Source of the DNA: CAZCDS01 sp964497585
Lineage (GTDB): Bacteria > Desulfobacterota > Desulfomonilia > Desulfomonilales > Desulfomonilaceae
Reading direction: 5' to 3'
Length of the DNA stretch: 31,703 nucleotides
Assembly (NCBI GenBank): GCA_964497585.1
Contig: CAZCDS010000074.1
Coordinates: 1-31,703, forward strand
Shown here: piece by piece, positions 15,572 through 23,182 of the stretch
How positions within the stretch are numbered: position 1 is the first letter of the stretch
Layout of the letters: each line of letters begins with the position of its first letter
Notes under the pieces: model-generated
The model's input: only the letters and a program-made list of their open reading frames with translations
Database searches by the model: none
What the model was told of the DNA's origin: nothing
Translations under genes and position numbers: made by a program

Positions 15572-16336
15572 CTAATCAACATGAAACGTGTGGTTGTCCG
15601 GGCCGGTAACGTCAAAGACAACGGTGTCGGCCTGGACCCTTCTCTTCTGGTGGATGTATTTCAAGACTATTATGCCGCACTGAGGGCACTCCTTGAAATT
15701 TCGGTTTTGGGGCATTCCACAGGCAGGGCATTTCCACGACATTATCAAATCGGAACGAGTGCCTTTCCCGGATTTGTCTTTGTCAATGCAACTGACGATT
15801 TTGCCGTTTCCGTGCGCGGCTGCCATCTTGTCAATCAACAGTCCTAGTCCTTCTCGATCCTGATGTGAAATGTCTACAATTTCAAAGCCCGCCACAGATT
15901 TGCGCTGAAAGCCGGTTTTTGTCACCCATCGACAGTCGGCTCCAACCGCAACGGGCTTCAGGCCAAGTTGATCAGCATGGATTACCATGTTTCTGAACCG
16001 GCCTAGTCTGGTTTCCATACCCCGAATTCTCAGACCCTTTTCCGAAATATCCATGACCAGCCCGTTGATTCTTTGATTATTTAGAATGTGCACAGGCAAC
16101 GCGACGCTCACGTCGTGACGGATGTGGCTCCTTGTGGAGTTGATTTTACAGGTGCATTGGGTCGACCATGACCTCGGGTAGAGTTCCGCAGGGGCTGACA
16201 TCCTTTCTTCCAGTTGCCGGTAAAGCTTGGAGACTTGCTGAGTCCTCAGATCGTACTTCACCATCAACTCTGAAGCCGTCATTCCTGAACGGATATCATT
16301 GATAAGTTCGGTGGCTTTGATGTGTCTGCGTCTCAT
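15572..16336 (-). CDS. PilZ-domain c-di-GMP receptor with SGM-type module and zinc ribbon
   Basis: 254 residues in three parts. Residues 5-48 are one copy of the SGM-type module (IRSGMTASELMVKYDL). Residues 65-172 are a PilZ domain with both c-di-GMP binding signatures, RxxxR (Arg69-Arg73, RSHIR) and DxSxxG (Asp96-Gly101, DISEKG). Residues 203-220 are a zinc ribbon CPAC-x10-CPQC followed by a basic stretch. PilZ domains with these motifs bind cyclic di-GMP, so this is a likely effector of the neighbouring GGDEF and HD-GYP enzymes. The ATG has AAGGAG 8 bases upstream. It starts 162 bases after the HD-GYP gene and ends 54 bases before the REC-module gene. The combination with a zinc ribbon is unusual to me. 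Confidence 0.85.
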   Translation of the reverse strand: MRRRHIKATELINDIRSGMTASELMVKYDLRTQQVSKLYRQLEERMSAPAELYPRSWSTQCTCKINSTRSHIRHDVSVALPVHILNNQRINGLVMDISEKGLRIRGMETRLGRFRNMVIHADQLGLKPVAVGADCRWVTKTGFQRKSVAGFEIVDISHQDREGLGLLIDKMAAAHGNGKIVSCIDKDKSGKGTRSDLIMSWKCPACGMPQNRNFKECPQCGIIVLKYIHQKRRVQADTVVFDVTGPDNHTFHVD

Positions 16337-16498
16337 CGGAGGCTCTCCTTATTGTCCGAAACGCCCATTACGGATGTTCGAAGAAGCGTCTGAACCTTTC
16401 CGCACTTGTCTTTATTTGTTGGAAAACACCCTTAAGAAGGTTTGCCAAAGGTCATTTATCAGTTCGTTCATGCGGTCCTGTCCGGATACGGGTAGTCC

Positions 16499-17599
16499 CT
16501 ACGAGGCTATTCTCGACACCTGCTTCCGCCAGTCAGGCACCAACTCTTGCACATTCGGCTCCTTGACTGCGTTTCGGATGGTTCGCATTTGCGGCAAGTT
16601 ATCCAGAAAGGCCTCGAATATCTTGGGATCATAAAGGCCCTTCCTATTGTCCTCCATCATGATAGAAACGGCTTTGTGTTCTGGGAATGCCGGCCGGTAA
16701 ATCCTATCGTGAACAAGCGCGTCATACACATCGACGATGGCAACGACTCGGGCGCATTCCGGAATAGCCTCCCCGCAGAGTCCGTGCGGATAACCGCTGC
16801 CATCCCATCGTTCGTGGTGCGACAGGGCAATATTCCTGGCTATCCTCAACGGCGCTACCGGAGTGCCATCCAGCATTTTGGCCCCGATCGTGCAATGCTT
16901 CTTCATAATGTCGAATTCTTCTGCGGTGAGTCTTCCGGGTTTGAGCAATATATTGTCTGGAATTCCCACCTTTCCCACATCATGTAGAGGAGCTGCCAAG
17001 CGGATGTTGTTCACTTGTTCCGTCTCCCATCCGATGGCCGCTGCTATTACTGATGCATACAGGCCTACACGTCGAGTGTGCGTTCCAGTCTCTTGGTCCC
17101 TATGACTGACGGCAGACAAGATTCTGAGGACCATCTCCTGCTCTCGTGCCCTTACCTCGCGAATGCTCTCTTGAACCTGATCCGCCAACGCTTTCTCACG
17201 CTGGGCACTCAGTAAGTTGAGCTTTCTGCGTTGCAGTGCGTTAGCTACGTTGATTGTGACTTCATTCCGTCTGAAGGGCTTTATCAGATAGCCATATGCG
17301 CCCATCCGTAAGGCCTGCTTCCCCACATTCCTGTCGTTCATCCCCGTGAGCATGAGTACTGCCACCTCAGGATAAAGACGCGTTATTGCTTCGAGGAGGT
17401 CTAAGCCTGACATCCCGGGCATCATTATGTCGCTGACCACGAGATGGAATTCGGTGCTCTCCAGCAATGTGAGGGCTCTTTCTCCATCCTCAGATCCCAC
17501 AACGTTATAGCCTTCTGTAGCAAGTATGCGGCATAGGACGTCTCTCACAAGCGACTCATCGTCCACAATGAGGATGTTTATGGTCTCATTTTGCGTCAT
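16499..17599 (-). CDS. REC-HD-GYP response regulator, cyclic di-GMP phosphodiesterase (RpfG-like)
   Basis: 366 residues. The receiver (8-125) has VDDE, Asp57 (VSDIMMPGMSG) and Lys107. A coiled coil (131-160) links it to an HD-GYP domain with HRDQETGTHTRRV, LHDVGK (His206-Asp207), HHERWDGSGYP (GYP at 269-271) and DVYDAL. All metal and GYP residues that mark active c-di-GMP phosphodiesterases are present. A longer frame reaches 17671, but ATG 17599 is preferred: it has GGGAG 7 bases upstream and the receiver starts right after it. It lies 157 bases downstream of the GGDEF gene and upstream of the PilZ gene on the same strand. Confidence 0.92.
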   Translation of the reverse strand: MTQNETINILIVDDESLVRDVLCRILATEGYNVVGSEDGERALTLLESTEFHLVVSDIMMPGMSGLDLLEAITRLYPEVAVLMLTGMNDRNVGKQALRMGAYGYLIKPFRRNEVTINVANALQRRKLNLLSAQREKALADQVQESIREVRAREQEMVLRILSAVSHRDQETGTHTRRVGLYASVIAAAIGWETEQVNNIRLAAPLHDVGKVGIPDNILLKPGRLTAEEFDIMKKHCTIGAKMLDGTPVAPLRIARNIALSHHERWDGSGYPHGLCGEAIPECARVVAIVDVYDALVHDRIYRPAFPEHKAVSIMMEDNRKGLYDPKIFEAFLDNLPQMRTIRNAVKEPNVQELVPDWRKQVSRIAS

Positions 17600-17756
17600 C
17601 CTGGATCTCCCTTCACTCCGTTTCCATCCTATCACATCCCAACCGATGTACCGCTGTTCCGTCTCTCGCACAGCCGCCGGTGGCGACTTTACCTCGGGCC
17701 TGAGACCGGTTCAGAAGTCCACTGATTCCAAGACCGGGTCTATAGGAAACCTCGCA

Positions 17757-18755
17757 TCATCCAAGTGCTGTCAGACCTTGTGTGGGCTCGACGACCGAAA
17801 CCTCTCTCTCGAGTGCCTTCTGGTGTGGTGTCCGCTCGGTTACTATCACGCAGTTCCGACCCGATTTCTTTGCAGTGTACAGAGCCGCGTCGGCATCAAG
17901 AATAATGGCATCGAGATCAGACTCATCCCTCGCGTCCACAGCCGTCACACCCAGGCTCATCGTCACCCGGGTCGAGCCTCGATCGGTCGGAATCCCCTGT
18001 GCAGCGATTGAAAGCCGGAGTCTTTCGGCAAGCTTGACTGCTGCTGCTTCGTCACAACCGGGGAGCACGGCAAGCAGTTCTTCTCCTCCGTATCGGCCGA
18101 CCAGATCGTACGGCCGTAACGCGGATCCAATTCTCTTCGTAATTTCTTTAAGCACTGCATCCCCGACAACATGCCCGAGGGTGTCGTTTATCCTTTTGAA
18201 GTGATCGACATCCATCATGATAACGCCAAGGGGTTTACCTTCGCGTCGGGCCCGTGACAATTCTTGCCTTAATCTTTCAAGTAACGCCCGGCGATTGAGA
18301 AGTCCGGTAAGCTCGTCATGGTCGGCCCGATGGTGGAGCTTGCGCTGGGCTATTATGAGTTGAGAAAGGGCGCTCTTCAGGTCCTGTTCCACCTGTTTTC
18401 GTTGGACCACTTCTTGGCCCAGCCTTTGGTTTGCCGCCTGCAACTCTGAACGCCTCGCCTTCTCTTCCTGATAGATCTTTGCTAAATCCTCCGCATAGCG
18501 CAGGGCCTGCTGCACCTCCAGGACATGGTCAGGTGGCGCACTTTGGTGCCCGGTCTGATCCTGGCTTTGCGCCAATGCTGTCAGAGAAGAATCGTCTTTG
18601 CTAGGTGTTTGTTTACTGGTTCGCTCAAAGAACCGCGTGAGGCATTTCTTGAAGCAACCGAACCGTGTGGGTTGAGACTCAAATCCGATTTTCCGACTCC
18701 ACATCTCGAGGACCAGTCTGACGTTTTCTTCAACCTGTTCGTTCTGAAATTTCAT
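17757..18755 (-). CDS. GGDEF diguanylate cyclase with N-terminal coiled coil
   Basis: 332 residues, soluble. The C-terminal half (about 140-305) is a GGDEF domain: DELTGLLNRR, DVDHFKRINDTLGHVVGD and the active-site loop RYGGEEL (223-227). The inhibitory RxxD site (Arg214-Asp217) stands at its canonical distance, so product feedback inhibition is expected. It should make cyclic di-GMP from two GTP. The N-terminus has no recognised sensor, only a coiled coil (83-140) containing RYAEDLAKIYQEEKARRSEL, nearly identical to a segment of the sigma-54 activator at 21277-22788. The start ATG overlaps the stop of the VanZ-like gene by 4 bases (ATGA), indicating translational coupling. Confidence 0.93.
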   Translation of the reverse strand: MKFQNEQVEENVRLVLEMWSRKIGFESQPTRFGCFKKCLTRFFERTSKQTPSKDDSSLTALAQSQDQTGHQSAPPDHVLEVQQALRYAEDLAKIYQEEKARRSELQAANQRLGQEVVQRKQVEQDLKSALSQLIIAQRKLHHRADHDELTGLLNRRALLERLRQELSRARREGKPLGVIMMDVDHFKRINDTLGHVVGDAVLKEITKRIGSALRPYDLVGRYGGEELLAVLPGCDEAAAVKLAERLRLSIAAQGIPTDRGSTRVTMSLGVTAVDARDESDLDAIILDADAALYTAKKSGRNCVIVTERTPHQKALEREVSVVEPTQGLTALG

Positions 18756-19579
18756 CGGATATTTCTCCCTTCAGGACCATATTCCTTCCCGTTCCGGCCG
18801 GAATGCCTGTGCGAGAATCTGTCCACTGATTTTGGCACGCCCGTCAGCCCATCGCCGGTAAGGGGACCAAACTGACTTGCGACTAGCACAAATTCGCGGA
18901 GCGCTTTCTCAGAAGCCTTAGTCCCCTCCTTCGTGCGGATCGGATTCCGAACTTGACATGAGACAGCTTTGACCGTCCTTACTAATAGCTTTTCCATATC
19001 CTGCGAGATGTGAGGTCCGAGATACCTGGTTATCGCATTCTCGGCAATGGCTGGTGCGGAAATCGCAGCCGAATCGATATACTGTGCAACACTGTCTGAG
19101 TAGAGCGCGGCGGGCACAAAAATCAACAGGAATACATGTAATGCAATAACCCCTTGTTTCAGTGCGTCGCCGGCACGTGGGGTGGGAGCATGCCTGAGTC
19201 TGAATATCCTGTGCTTTGTGAATGCCCACAAAGAGTAGAATGATGCGCCTATGAGCCCTCCTGCAGCGTCCACCAAGACATCGAAGAATTCAAATCCACG
19301 ATCCGTTACAAACGATTGGTGGTATTCGTCATAGATCCCGAATCCGGCGCACAGGTCCACTGCTATCAAAATGACCAGTGTTGTCCGAAGGCTGGTAGCA
19401 AGCGTCAGGAAGCGAGCGACGAACAATCCGAGGACGGAATAGACCAACAGATGGCCAAGTATCTGGGTTGTCTGGCTGTCAAGGCCATGGAATGCATTGG
19501 GTTGGTGTGCGAAATAAGGGACCATATATACTGCCGTGCACACAATGCCTATGGGAATCCACAATCGGGTGGTTTTCAT
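18752..19579 (-). CDS. VanZ-like integral membrane protein
   Basis: 275 residues. Hydrophobic segments lie at about 7-25, 40-58, 65-83, 103-120 and 143-161. The VanZ-family signature DEYHQSFVTDRGFEFFDVL (84-102) is followed by DAAGGLIGA. VanZ itself gives low-level teicoplanin resistance, but most members of this family have no known role, so no resistance function is claimed. The hydrophilic C-terminal 110 residues are longer than in compact VanZ proteins. AGGA lies 8 bases before the ATG. It is coupled by a 4-base overlap to the diguanylate cyclase gene, which suggests that the membrane protein may feed into c-di-GMP synthesis; that link is inference. Confidence 0.8.
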   Translation of the reverse strand: MKTTRLWIPIGIVCTAVYMVPYFAHQPNAFHGLDSQTTQILGHLLVYSVLGLFVARFLTLATSLRTTLVILIAVDLCAGFGIYDEYHQSFVTDRGFEFFDVLVDAAGGLIGASFYSLWAFTKHRIFRLRHAPTPRAGDALKQGVIALHVFLLIFVPAALYSDSVAQYIDSAAISAPAIAENAITRYLGPHISQDMEKLLVRTVKAVSCQVRNPIRTKEGTKASEKALREFVLVASQFGPLTGDGLTGVPKSVDRFSHRHSGRNGKEYGPEGRNIR

Positions 19580-19686
19580 TGCTCATGTCCTTTCGCGTTC
19601 GTCCATTAATCACGTTCGGTTCTCTGGCACGTTTAGAAAAGTTTTTCTCTGTGAGCCTTCCTTCCGATACGCCTTCACTCTCTCTT

Positions 19687-20736
19687 TTACCGAACGGGCA
19701 TCCCGCTGCGTCGGGCGGATTCTTGAAGCTGTTTGGCCAGCTCGGGGAAATCCCGGCAAATCCGCTGCCATATGGACACCGCTCGGTTGAGCAGTTGCTC
19801 GGCTTGGGCTCGGCTTCTGTGGGATGCAGATAAGCCGCGTGATCGGGATGATGAGTTACGTGTGGCCGCTGTCAGACCAGCGGGGTTCGCCACCGTGCGA
19901 CCGCCATATGCAAAGGCGTTTCCCTGAAGACGCTGCATTTTCCGGATGTCTTCTTTCATCGAATAGTTGGTCGCAACAGTTTTTGGCGGGGCCACGGCAG
20001 GGGAATAGACGGGCTGCGTGGCATCTCTGTACTGGGCCTGAGGGTTCGCGTACTGAAACACCATCGTGCGCTCGATGGTGGCAGCCGTGAATCCCGGGAC
20101 TCTCAGAGCAACCAGCATTTTTTTGGTTTTGGGGTCCGGCACGGCACCGCCGGCCAAGAGCATCTCTGCAATATCTTCTTTTCTAAAGAGCGCGGCCAGC
20201 CTCAGCGCGGTGTATCCTCTCCGGTCCTTCATGTTGGGATCGGCTCCTTTTGCCAGCAGTATCTTCACCGCTTCTTCGTTCCCACTGCGGGCGGCCCGCA
20301 TGAGCGGGGTCCAACCCCGCCGCGTTTCCTTCTCGTTGGGGACTGCCCCATGTGCCAGAAGCACTTCGATGATGTCGGGGGGAAGGCGCAAAGCAGCCCA
20401 ATACAAGGCGGTTCTCCCCGATTTGTCTTTGTGATTGACGTTGGCCCCTTTCTTAAGCAGCAGTCTCACCGCATCGATGCGATCCGCGAAAACAGCCCAA
20501 AAGAGCGGTGTCCAGCCGTCGTAATCCGCCCAGTCGATCCGGGCTCCGCCGGCAATCACGCGACGCATTGCAAGAAGGTCTCCCACGAAGGCGGCGCTTC
20601 TCAGATTCATCTCCGGCGTGGGGTTACGGGCGTGAAATGGATCGGACGCGAACCAGTTCGCGTCAGCGAGCTGTGGCAGGCTGCCCACGGCGATCGCGGC
20701 AAGTACGATTATTGATATGTTCCGCACGGTTTTCAT
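19687..20736 (-). CDS. Secreted ankyrin-repeat protein
   Basis: 349 residues from ATG 20736, which has GGAGG 8 bases upstream; a longer frame to 20793 is open but would bury the signal. Residues 1-26 form a Sec-type signal peptide (MKTVRNISIIVLAAIAVGSL, cleavage likely after ADA). Five ankyrin repeats follow over about 43-205, with GWTPLFWA, GRTALYWAA, GWTPLMRAA and GYTALRLAA cores. The C-terminal 140 residues are low-complexity, rich in Ala, Ser, Arg and Gln, and match nothing I recognise. The protein probably acts in the periplasm through protein contacts; the partner is unknown. Confidence 0.82.
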   Translation of the reverse strand: MKTVRNISIIVLAAIAVGSLPQLADANWFASDPFHARNPTPEMNLRSAAFVGDLLAMRRVIAGGARIDWADYDGWTPLFWAVFADRIDAVRLLLKKGANVNHKDKSGRTALYWAALRLPPDIIEVLLAHGAVPNEKETRRGWTPLMRAARSGNEEAVKILLAKGADPNMKDRRGYTALRLAALFRKEDIAEMLLAGGAVPDPKTKKMLVALRVPGFTAATIERTMVFQYANPQAQYRDATQPVYSPAVAPPKTVATNYSMKEDIRKMQRLQGNAFAYGGRTVANPAGLTAATRNSSSRSRGLSASHRSRAQAEQLLNRAVSIWQRICRDFPELAKQLQESARRSGMPVR

Positions 20737-21276
20737 AACAGCGACCTCCGGTTGTGGTTCATTCGTTCGGTACGGCTCCCCAGCAATCGTCATGCCAAAT
20801 TCACATCTGCCAAGATCGTATCATAGCTTATGACGTGATTTCAGCATGTTAGTGATGCATACGCCTGGAAGGACGGGGGAACCGCGGCTTGAGGAGTCCA
20901 TGGGGGACATCGGGGAGCATTTGCTGCTAACAGGCCGAGAAATAAGGAGTTCTGTGGTATGGGAATTTCCCCGGACGAGTCTGGAGACCGCCAACACAAG
21001 CGACGTGTCTGCACAAAAACCAAACAGATCAAGGGCAAAGGGGTGTCAGCACGGACGATTTTTCATTCGCGTGTCCCCCTCTCTCACATGCGGATAGGCT
21101 GAAAAGTGTTTCTTTTGTGTGCAGTGATTGATGTGGAAGCGCAGAGATGTTTGGAAAAGAATCAGATTGCCGTGGTCCTAGCTACCAGAATCAGCCGGAT
21201 CTTCCGGTGACTTCACTTCGTGAAGGAGATCCGAAAACGGCTCCCTCGGGAGTCAGGATCGGCGACTTGCAGCTTA
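20737..21276. other. Intergenic region without a convincing gene
   Basis: About 540 bases between the activator stop and the ankyrin gene start on the same strand. Only short frames of under 85 codons without good starts are open. It probably holds the ankyrin gene promoter, but I could not identify a convincing -35/-10 or -24/-12 pair. Confidence 0.4.
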
Positions 21277-22788
21277 TCACCCGATCTTGAGAGTTCTCAG
21301 ATAATGGTTGAGGGAATTCCGAGAGATTTTCAGCAATCTGGCTGCCGCGACTTTGTTCCCTCTCGATCGGCGAAGTGCCTCCAAGATCAGCGAAGACTTG
21401 AGCTCCCTAGTCACCGCGTTGAGGGATCTTGCTTCAGGGAAAGTCGTGGCGAAAGCCCACTCGTGGTCGATTTGCTGGATACCCAGGTCGGATAATTCTA
21501 TGTTCCCGCCGCCGGAGAGTATCAAAGCTCGTTCAAGGCAGTTGCGCAGTTCTCTCACATTGCCCGGCCAGTCCGCGGCCTTGAGCGCGTCGAGGATGCT
21601 GTCTTCCAAGACCGGCGGTGACGAAAGACGCATCTCGCCCTGTAACCGTGCGATGATTTCTCTAACCAGAATCGCTATGTCCTCCCTTCTTTGCCGCAGC
21701 GGCGGAATGCGCAAGGAGACCACGTTGAGTCTGAAGAAGAGGTCGTGCCTGAATCGACCCTTCTCGGCTTCTTGTTCCAGATCCCTGTTGGTCGCAGCGA
21801 TCAGTCTTGCGTTTACGGAAACCGCTCTTTCGCCGCCGACCCGAGTGAAGGATTTGGTATCCAGAAAGGTCAAGAGCTTGGCCTGCATAGCCGGTGAAAG
21901 CTCACCGATTTCATTGAGGAGGAGGGTTCCACCCTCCGCCAACTCAAGGAGTCCGCGTTTGCGGCCGCTGGCTCCGGTGAAGGCTCCCGCTTCATGGCCG
22001 AAAAGCTCTGACTCTGCGAGTTCGGCGGCTACCGATGCACAATTAATCGAAAAAAAAGGGCCGTCGGCACGATAAGAGTTATCGTGGATGAACCGGGCCA
22101 TATAGTCCTTGCCACTGCCGCTTTCTCCCAGAAGCAGGGCGATCGTATCCTGCCTGGCAATGAGCCGTGCCTTTTGGAGAGCATCTCGCATCGCTTTGGA
22201 ACGATATTGGCTATCGGAGGCAACTCTCACGGGCCCAGTCCTCTTGCGATCGGTGATATCGCGCGAAATTCCGCACAATCCCGTCACTTCTCCTGAGGGG
22301 CTTCTGAGCGGAAACTTATTCTCGAGAAAAGTCCTGGGAACCCCATTTATCAATCTGGTATGTTCCTCTTCGATAGCTTCTCCCTGAAGGACGCGACGAT
22401 CAGCTGAAGTCAGACGTCGACCAACCGTTTTTCCAAAGAGTTCCTCGTCCATTCTCCCGACAATCTGTGATGAAGGAAGCTGGAGAAGGCTTTTCATGGC
22501 CGGATTCACGTGTCGATAGCGCAGGGAGAAATCTTTAATATAGATACAGTCCTGGGCGGCCTCAAAAATGGCTCGAAATCGTTCCTCACTCTCCTTCAGG
22601 GCTTTTTCTGTCTCGATCCGGTGAGCTATTTCTCGTCGAAGCTTCTCATTGGAAACCTCCAACTCTCTCCGTTTCGCCTTCTCCTCCTCATAGATGCGAG
22701 CGATGTCTTCAGCATATTTCAGAGACTGCTTGACCAGCATGGCCTTTTCGGCGAAATCCTCACCGTCTGTCTTAGCATTGTCACCCAA
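21277..22788 (-). CDS. PAS-containing sigma-54-dependent transcriptional activator
   Basis: 503 residues from TTG 22788, with GGGAGG 6 bases upstream and 25 bases after the response regulator stop; an in-frame extension to 22908 would overlap that gene. Order: coiled coil with KYAEDIARIYEEEKAKRREL (24-43), PAS domain (68-182), AAA+ domain (194-420) and a Fis-type helix-turn-helix (460-501, ending SLNHYLRTL). The AAA+ part shows Walker A GESGSGKD (221-228), the sigma-54 contact loop GAFTGA (268-273), Walker B GGTLLLNEIGEL and the arginine region FRHDLFFRLN. The Walker B Asp is Asn292. It lacks a receiver domain; the adjacent single-domain regulator may control it. Confidence 0.9.
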   Translation of the reverse strand: MGDNAKTDGEDFAEKAMLVKQSLKYAEDIARIYEEEKAKRRELEVSNEKLRREIAHRIETEKALKESEERFRAIFEAAQDCIYIKDFSLRYRHVNPAMKSLLQLPSSQIVGRMDEELFGKTVGRRLTSADRRVLQGEAIEEEHTRLINGVPRTFLENKFPLRSPSGEVTGLCGISRDITDRKRTGPVRVASDSQYRSKAMRDALQKARLIARQDTIALLLGESGSGKDYMARFIHDNSYRADGPFFSINCASVAAELAESELFGHEAGAFTGASGRKRGLLELAEGGTLLLNEIGELSPAMQAKLLTFLDTKSFTRVGGERAVSVNARLIAATNRDLEQEAEKGRFRHDLFFRLNVVSLRIPPLRQRREDIAILVREIIARLQGEMRLSSPPVLEDSILDALKAADWPGNVRELRNCLERALILSGGGNIELSDLGIQQIDHEWAFATTFPEARSLNAVTRELKSSLILEALRRSRGNKVAAARLLKISRNSLNHYLRTLKIG

Positions 22789-22813
22789 CGCGGGCCTCCC
22801 GAGAGCTTGCCGA

Positions 22814-23182
22814 TCACCCGAGAACGTCGTCCACCTTTTGTAGGAGCTGCAAGGGACTGAAGGGCTTGACAAAATAGTCATCAGCGCCGGCTTTGGTCGC
22901 CATGTCAATATCAGTTTGTTGTCCTTTGGCCGTGAGCATAATCACAACGCAGTTTCTCGTCTGTGGATCGCTCTTCAAGATGCGAGTGGCCTCCAGCCCG
23001 TCGATCTTGCCGGGCATCATTATGTCCATCATGATCAGGTCCGGTTTTTCCCGCCTGGCTAGTGTGACAGCCTCCTCCCCGCTTTGCGCCGCGAAAATCT
23101 CCCAGTCGTCCCGACGAAGAGTTCGCTCGACCAGGTCCCGTACGTCCTGGACATCATCCACAATGAGTATTTTCTTGATCAA
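22814..23182 (-). CDS. Single-domain response regulator (CheY-like)
   Basis: 122 residues forming only a receiver domain: IVDD at the start, phosphoacceptor Asp53 in IMMDIMMPGKIDG, Thr84 (MLTAKGQ) and Lys106 (FVKPFSP). With no output domain it must act by contact with a partner. Its start overlaps the histidine kinase stop by 4 bases (ATGA) and the sigma-54 activator follows 25 bases later, so the likely chain is kinase, receiver, activator. Confidence 0.92.
   Translation of the reverse strand: MIKKILIVDDVQDVRDLVERTLRRDDWEIFAAQSGEEAVTLARREKPDLIMMDIMMPGKIDGLEATRILKSDPQTRNCVVIMLTAKGQQTDIDMATKAGADDYFVKPFSPLQLLQKVDDVLG

Noticed and set aside
22789..22908. Extension of the sigma-54 activator into the response regulator gene
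   Set aside because: It would overlap a conserved receiver domain by about 95 bases, and a TTG with GGGAGG at proper spacing follows the regulator stop.
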